Of a stretch of 64,000 nt of DNA, positions 60,142-64,000 are shown piece after piece (positions within the stretch are counted from its first letter, which is position 1; every line of letters begins with the position of its first letter). The DNA comes from GCA-2683825 sp965662355 (GTDB lineage: Bacteria > Planctomycetota > UBA1135 > GCA-002686595). The position numbers and the translations under genes were made by a program. Below the pieces are notes generated by a model. It did not search any database, was not told where the DNA came from, and worked only from the letters and a program-made list of their open reading frames with translations. The stretch spans positions 186,001-250,000 of the forward strand of contig CBFIHP010000004.1 in assembly GCA_965662355.1 (NCBI GenBank), read 5' to 3'.

Positions 60142-61797
60142 CTAGCCCGTCGTCGAATCCACGGAGCGCGTGAGAATCTCGACCGGCCCCGGGGGCGCGA
60201 GGGGACCATTCAGCTTCACGGGCGCGCTGCTGCCGTCTAGCGGCACGCGGAAGAGCTCGAAGTGGCTCTCCAAGAGCGCGTCGGCCACGAAGTACGCGAA
60301 GATACCGTCACAAGCAAACTGCAGGACGTCCGCGTCGATCGGTAGCCGAGCATTCAGGACCAGCGGATTCATGCTTCCGTCCTGGGGCACGACCAGGAGT
60401 TCGCTCTGCCCGGGCGTCGGATCGCCACGGAAGACGACCTCGCTCGTGGTTAGCGTGTACGCCTCCACATTCGCATTCACGTCCATACCCGGCGTCAAGA
60501 GCAAGGCGGGCGTGCTGAGGTCGATGGGTACCGAGTACAGCTGCGTGTTCTGGGTGATGTCGGTGCGCGCCAGGAAGATGGCGCCGAGGCCATCGGCGGT
60601 GAAATCGTAGGATTCTTCCACGTACTCGAGCACGCCGTGCAACTGCTTCGGCTGCACGCCGCCCAGAATCGGCGTACTGTAGAAGTGCGTTACGGTGCTG
60701 GTCGGACTACCGCGGTACAGGATCATCTGTGAATCCGAACGGATGATGAAGTCGCTGATGATCGTTCCGACCGGCGTACCGAACCCGTTGATGCGCGATG
60801 GGAACATGCTGCCGTCCAGCGGTACGGAGAACAGTTCGATCGTTCCGTCGCGAACCTGATCCGCCGTGTACACGACACGCACGCCATCCGGAGCAATCCC
60901 CAGGGAATACACGTCTCCGCCGCCGATCATCGGTCCGGTGATCTTCGTGCGCACGAGGTGGTTCGTTATCTCGACGCGGAAGATCTCGAACACGTCCTCG
61001 TTCACGAGTCCGCCGACGATCGCGACAGTGTTGCTGTCCGGTGCGATGTCCACGGAGGCCAGCCCGACGCCCAGCTCGAAATTCAGCCCCTGGTTCGTGT
61101 ATTCGGTCAAGTTCACCGAGGAGCTGGAGCCATCGAGGGGTACCGCGGCGATCAGTAACTGCGGGGGCAACCATCCCTGAAAAACCGCCGTCTGGCTATC
61201 GGGCGTAATTTCGAAAGCAAGTACACGCCCGCTAACGGTAGCGCCGGCGATCGTCACCGGAGCACCACTACCATCGGCCGGAGCGCTGCGCAGCTCGTAG
61301 TCGAAGCCAAGGTCCAGTCCGCCGAGATAGACGACGCGCGATCCATCGGGAGTGACATCGAAGTAGGCGATGGTCTCGTCCGAGCCGAGCGCGTTGTTCA
61401 AGCGCACGGGAGCGCTGCTGCCATCGACGGGACTCGCGTACAGATTCCACTGCCCCTGCGCATCGGCGTCCGCGCGGAAGTAGACGGTGTTCCCGTCGGG
61501 CGAGATCCTGTAGTCCGCGGCCACGCGACCGCCCTGGGGCAGAGTCGGGTTGAGCTGCGCGGAGCTTCCGCCCCCCGTGGGAACCGAGTAGAGATCGAGC
61601 GTTCCTGCTTGCGCACCTTCCGCTCGAAAGAGGATTCGCCCCGCGCCGGTTGCGAGTCTCAGGTCGACGACATCCCCCCCACCACCAGCGACCGTTCTCG
61701 GTCCACGGGGGGTCTGGCCAGACGCGGGAAGCGCGGCCAGGGCAAGGAGGGCTCCTGTGAGCCCGTGGAACATGAGAAAGCGTGGAGTAAGGTGCAT
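60142..61797 (-). CDS. TolB/PD40-like secreted beta-propeller
   Basis: 551 residues with a signal peptide (LTGALLALAALPASGQ). About nine blades of the WD40-like PD40 type repeat the scheme SPDGNTVYFRADADA...LYSVPTGGG: DYRISPDGNTVYFRAD, DVTPDGSRVVYLGG, ITPDSQTAVFQGW, DIAPDSNTVAIVGG, IAPDGVRVVYTAD. Between blades stands a spacer of the form VPLDGSSxPVxLN. No peptidase or TolB-specific N-terminal domain is attached, so it is a free propeller, perhaps binding a surface partner. It is flanked by a long intergenic region upstream. Confidence 0.85.
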   Translation of the reverse strand: MHLTPRFLMFHGLTGALLALAALPASGQTPRGPRTVAGGGGDVVDLRLATGAGRILFRAEGAQAGTLDLYSVPTGGGSSAQLNPTLPQGGRVAADYRISPDGNTVYFRADADAQGQWNLYASPVDGSSAPVRLNNALGSDETIAYFDVTPDGSRVVYLGGLDLGFDYELRSAPADGSGAPVTIAGATVSGRVLAFEITPDSQTAVFQGWLPPQLLIAAVPLDGSSSSVNLTEYTNQGLNFELGVGLASVDIAPDSNTVAIVGGLVNEDVFEIFRVEITNHLVRTKITGPMIGGGDVYSLGIAPDGVRVVYTADQVRDGTIELFSVPLDGSMFPSRINGFGTPVGTIISDFIIRSDSQMILYRGSPTSTVTHFYSTPILGGVQPKQLHGVLEYVEESYDFTADGLGAIFLARTDITQNTQLYSVPIDLSTPALLLTPGMDVNANVEAYTLTTSEVVFRGDPTPGQSELLVVPQDGSMNPLVLNARLPIDADVLQFACDGIFAYFVADALLESHFELFRVPLDGSSAPVKLNGPLAPPGPVEILTRSVDSTTG

Positions 61798-62259
61798 GTC
61801 GAGGGATGTCGTGGAATCGTTTTTGCGAGATAGGTGTCTCCGGCGCGGGGGAACCCTCTCGGGGACAAGGGCAGTGCCAGCGCCACCACCACCGTTTCTG
61901 GAATCTCCCTTTTGCCTCTCGATACTCCCGTTCAGGTCTTACTTCTTCGGCCCACGCGTGCCGCACAGTCCCGGAACTGCTTGACTTGAATGCCGGTCCA
62001 GCGCTCGTTGACGCGGACGCGGACGCGCGCGACCATGCGGAGGCTTATCCTCGGGAATACCCAGCCGGGGCAGGCCGCGGCTCTTATGTGTTTGGGGCTC
62101 AAGGAAGCCCGCTAGTTCCCTTGCGAAGGGCTTTGTTTCATGAAATACGACTTTTCTGAGAACCCGTAGAATCAACGATAAACCGCGCCTATTGGGCTAA
62201 AATGGGCTTTCGACTTCTGGATCCCCGGCCCCTCCCCCGCCTTCACGCGTCCACATCCC
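61798..62259. other. Intergenic region upstream of the sigma-factor fusion gene
   Basis: 462 bases without a convincing gene. Three tandem GACGCG copies lie at 62010-62027. A short hairpin CCCTT-GCG-AAGGG stands at about 62118-62130. A -10-like TAGAAT is at 62167-62172 without a good -35. Nothing else is seen. Confidence 0.55.
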
Positions 62260-64000
62260 ATGGAACTCCGCGAACTCACCGATCACGACATCCACACCCG
62301 GAGTGCCTCGATGGAGAAGGTCGTTCGCCGCTGGGTACGCGATGGCCAAGACGTCGAGGACATCGTTCAGGACACGTGGCTCGTCGCCCTCGAACAGGAG
62401 CGAGGACGAATCGAGCGTCTGGATCATTGGCTGTCCGGCGTCGCGCGCCTTCGGGCCCTGCGTTTCCACCGCAGCACGGCCAACCAAAAGGCACGCGAGG
62501 CACTGAGTGCACGGCCAGACATCTCGCCCGCCGCGGACGAGCTTCCCGACAGCAACGACACGCTTGCGCTGTTGTTGCGACACATCGACAGGCTCGAGGA
62601 TCCGTATCGAAAGGTGCTCCAGCTTCGTTATCTGGAAGGACTCTCGATCGCCGAGATTGCCGACCGTCGCGAGACCAGCGCAGCGACGATTCGCACCCAT
62701 CTTCACCGCGCGCGTCTCCAGTTGAAGGATCGCTGGGATCGCGGTCGTGGATCCCGTTTCAACGGCTGGGCCCTGGTTCTCTGGGATCGGTTCGGGGGCA
62801 AGTTGAGCTTCGCTCGGCTTGGAGTGAAACTCGCCCTGGCCGTTGGCTGTGTTGCCGCAGTGCTCACTCCGTGGCGCATCCTCGGTGGCGTCTCAGAGCG
62901 CGATACGCCGAGCGTTGTCACGGTCGAGACCGTCGATTCAGCGCCGGTGATGAACGAGGGTCCGCGCCTCGAACGCACGCTGGTGTCGGACCCCACGGCG
63001 CCCGTGCCCGTCTCCGCTCTCAGCGTCGAGTGCGAATGGAAAGAGGGTGGAGCCGCGGATGGGGTGCGCTTGATGATCGAATCGGCGGATGGCAATGCCG
63101 GCTCCGTGCGCTTCGAGCTCGAGACGAACACAGACGGCCTGGCCCATCAAGATCTGACCCCCGGTACGTGGCGCATTCGTCCCGAGCTCGGTAGAGCGCG
63201 CATCGTCGAGGTCCAGGCCGGGGTTGTCTGGGTGCGACTCGTCCTTCCCTCCAGGAAAGACGTCGTGATCAGCGCCGAGAGCCGCCGCCGACCTCTGCCC
63301 AACGCGGCCATCTGGGTCTCGTACCCTGGATCTCCCGGGAAGGGCCGTTTCGTGGGAGAAACCGACGAGAACGGTCGTCTCGTGACAAACAGCCTGGCGG
63401 AAGGCTCCTGGCTGGCCGCGCAATACGAAGGGGTCGCGTCCGACACCATTCTCTATCAAAGCACACCCACGGTAACGCTCAGCGTCCCTCAGTCTCCGTC
63501 GCTCATCACCGGAAGGGTACAGGACAGCGCCGGTGAACCGATCGTCGGAGCCCGGGTTCAGACCTCGTCGAACTCCGAGGGCGTTCGCCACCGAACGGAG
63601 AACATCAGCCTCAGCAGCCTACCCAGCACAACGGCAACCGATGAAAACGGTGCCTTCGAACTCCCCTGGTGGGGACACGTGATGGAGGTCGTCGCGACAG
63701 CCGACGGTTTCTTGCCCCAGGCCCAGATTCTGTCCACGCGCCAGTCCCGCGATTTCATCATTGTCCTCGACCGCAACCAGGGCACGCTCGCAGAGAACTA
63801 CGCAGTCGAGGGTGTCGCCGTCGATCCGCACGGGTCTCCTCTCGATGGCTGGGATGTCTATCTGACCCCGAATCAGCACAACGAGCCGCTCAGCCGTGTC
63901 ATTCGCCTCGAGCCGACGGGCCGGCGGGCGATGCGCACCGATAGGGACGGGCACTTCCGCTTCGAGCACTGCCCGGAGGGCACGCAACAGCTCACGCTGA
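62260..64000 (+). CDS. ECF-type sigma factor fused to a membrane segment and carboxypeptidase-regulatory-like domains, 3' end outside the window
   Basis: ATG 62260, open to the right edge (580 codons seen). Residues 18-70 include the region-2 part (DVEDIVQDTWLVALEQ), and 104-160 region 4 with the HTH (SIAEIADRRETSAATIRTHL). A hydrophobic segment GVKLALAVGCVAAVLTPW at 188-205 follows, then an acidic linker. From about 245 come at least three beta-sandwich units of the CarboxypepD_reg/SpaA-like kind (GRVQDSAGEPIVGARVQTSS, ATDENGAFELPWWG, VEGVAVDPHGSPLDGWDVYL). The sigma part must be cytoplasmic and the rest probably outside. ECF sigma factors with C-terminal extensions are known in Planctomycetota; this combination I have not seen. 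The region-2 part is short. Confidence 0.85.
   Translation, partial: MELRELTDHDIHTRSASMEKVVRRWVRDGQDVEDIVQDTWLVALEQERGRIERLDHWLSGVARLRALRFHRSTANQKAREALSARPDISPAADELPDSNDTLALLLRHIDRLEDPYRKVLQLRYLEGLSIAEIADRRETSAATIRTHLHRARLQLKDRWDRGRGSRFNGWALVLWDRFGGKLSFARLGVKLALAVGCVAAVLTPWRILGGVSERDTPSVVTVETVDSAPVMNEGPRLERTLVSDPTAPVPVSALSVECEWKEGGAADGVRLMIESADGNAGSVRFELETNTDGLAHQDLTPGTWRIRPELGRARIVEVQAGVVWVRLVLPSRKDVVISAESRRRPLPNAAIWVSYPGSPGKGRFVGETDENGRLVTNSLAEGSWLAAQYEGVASDTILYQSTPTVTLSVPQSPSLITGRVQDSAGEPIVGARVQTSSNSEGVRHRTENISLSSLPSTTATDENGAFELPWWGHVMEVVATADGFLPQAQILSTRQSRDFIIVLDRNQGTLAENYAVEGVAVDPHGSPLDGWDVYLTPNQHNEPLSRVIRLEPTGRRAMRTDRDGHFRFEHCPEGTQQLTL

Noticed and set aside
62202..63194. 330-codon frame overlapping the sigma factor
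   Set aside because: Arg/His-rich shadow; the sigma motifs are in the frame from ATG 62260.
1..64000. tRNA, rRNA, CRISPR, insertion sequences
   Set aside because: No cloverleaf with a T-loop GTTCGA context, no repeat-spacer series, no transposase or integrase frame found on reading both strands.

Overview
The window is GC-rich bacterial chromosome with dense genes on both strands. Many products are secreted or lipid-anchored: FG-GAP/VCBS repeats with an ASPIC/UnbV domain, sulfatase-like proteins with TPR tails, PQQ and TolB-like propellers, and large lipoproteins of unknown function. With the sigma-factor fusion at the right edge and an 'LGAPGCTLLV' C-terminal domain, this points to Planctomycetota, probably a marine or Poly30-like lineage. 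That assignment is inference from protein style; there is no rRNA here. I see no tRNA, rRNA, CRISPR array, transposase or prophage.

Layout. 1-5.4 kb: a truncated TPR protein, a secreted protein with a good terminator, an MshEN-like repeat protein and a decayed S41-type gene. 5.4-13.7 kb: DUF72 protein, an HTTM membrane protein with a LolA-like tail, a lipoprotein S9 peptidase, a lipoprotein methyltransferase, and a coupled USP/NhaD-type antiporter pair. 13.8-20.6 kb: a secreted propeller-like protein, then an envelope or polysaccharide-modification operon (GNAT, EptA/LtaS-like membrane enzyme, polysaccharide deacetylase, FemAB-like acyltransferase) with two TTGA start/stop overlaps. 20.6-21.3 kb: a 740-bp hairpin-rich region ending in a strong terminator, coding status unclear. 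21.3-28 kb: pepN, a truncated GNAT and a kgd-type E2-E1 2-oxoglutarate enzyme. 28-37 kb: accessory secreted proteins, one with an in-frame TGA followed by a SECIS-like hairpin. 37-46.6 kb: an RsrA-like zinc-binding protein beside a thioredoxin, four sulfatase-like lipoproteins, a parvulin-like lipoprotein and a TMTC-like membrane TPR protein. 46.7-51.7 kb: moaA, then nrdA-nrdB behind a NrdR box. 51.8-62 kb: a frameshifted YceI remnant, secreted and propeller proteins, a 1012-aa FG-GAP protein coupled to a YkgJ-type protein and endonuclease III, a small barrel lipoprotein and a TolB-like protein. 62.3 kb to the end: an ECF-type sigma factor fused to a membrane segment and extracytoplasmic carboxypeptidase-regulatory-like domains, open at the right edge.

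The most notable items are the sigma-TM-carboxypeptidase-regulatory fusion, the five sulfatase-superfamily enzymes that all carry Thr where sulfatases need Cys or Ser, the TGA-interrupted UnbV protein, and the structured region at 20.7-21.3 kb. Core genes (pepN, kgd, moaA, nrdAB, nth, thioredoxin) look intact.
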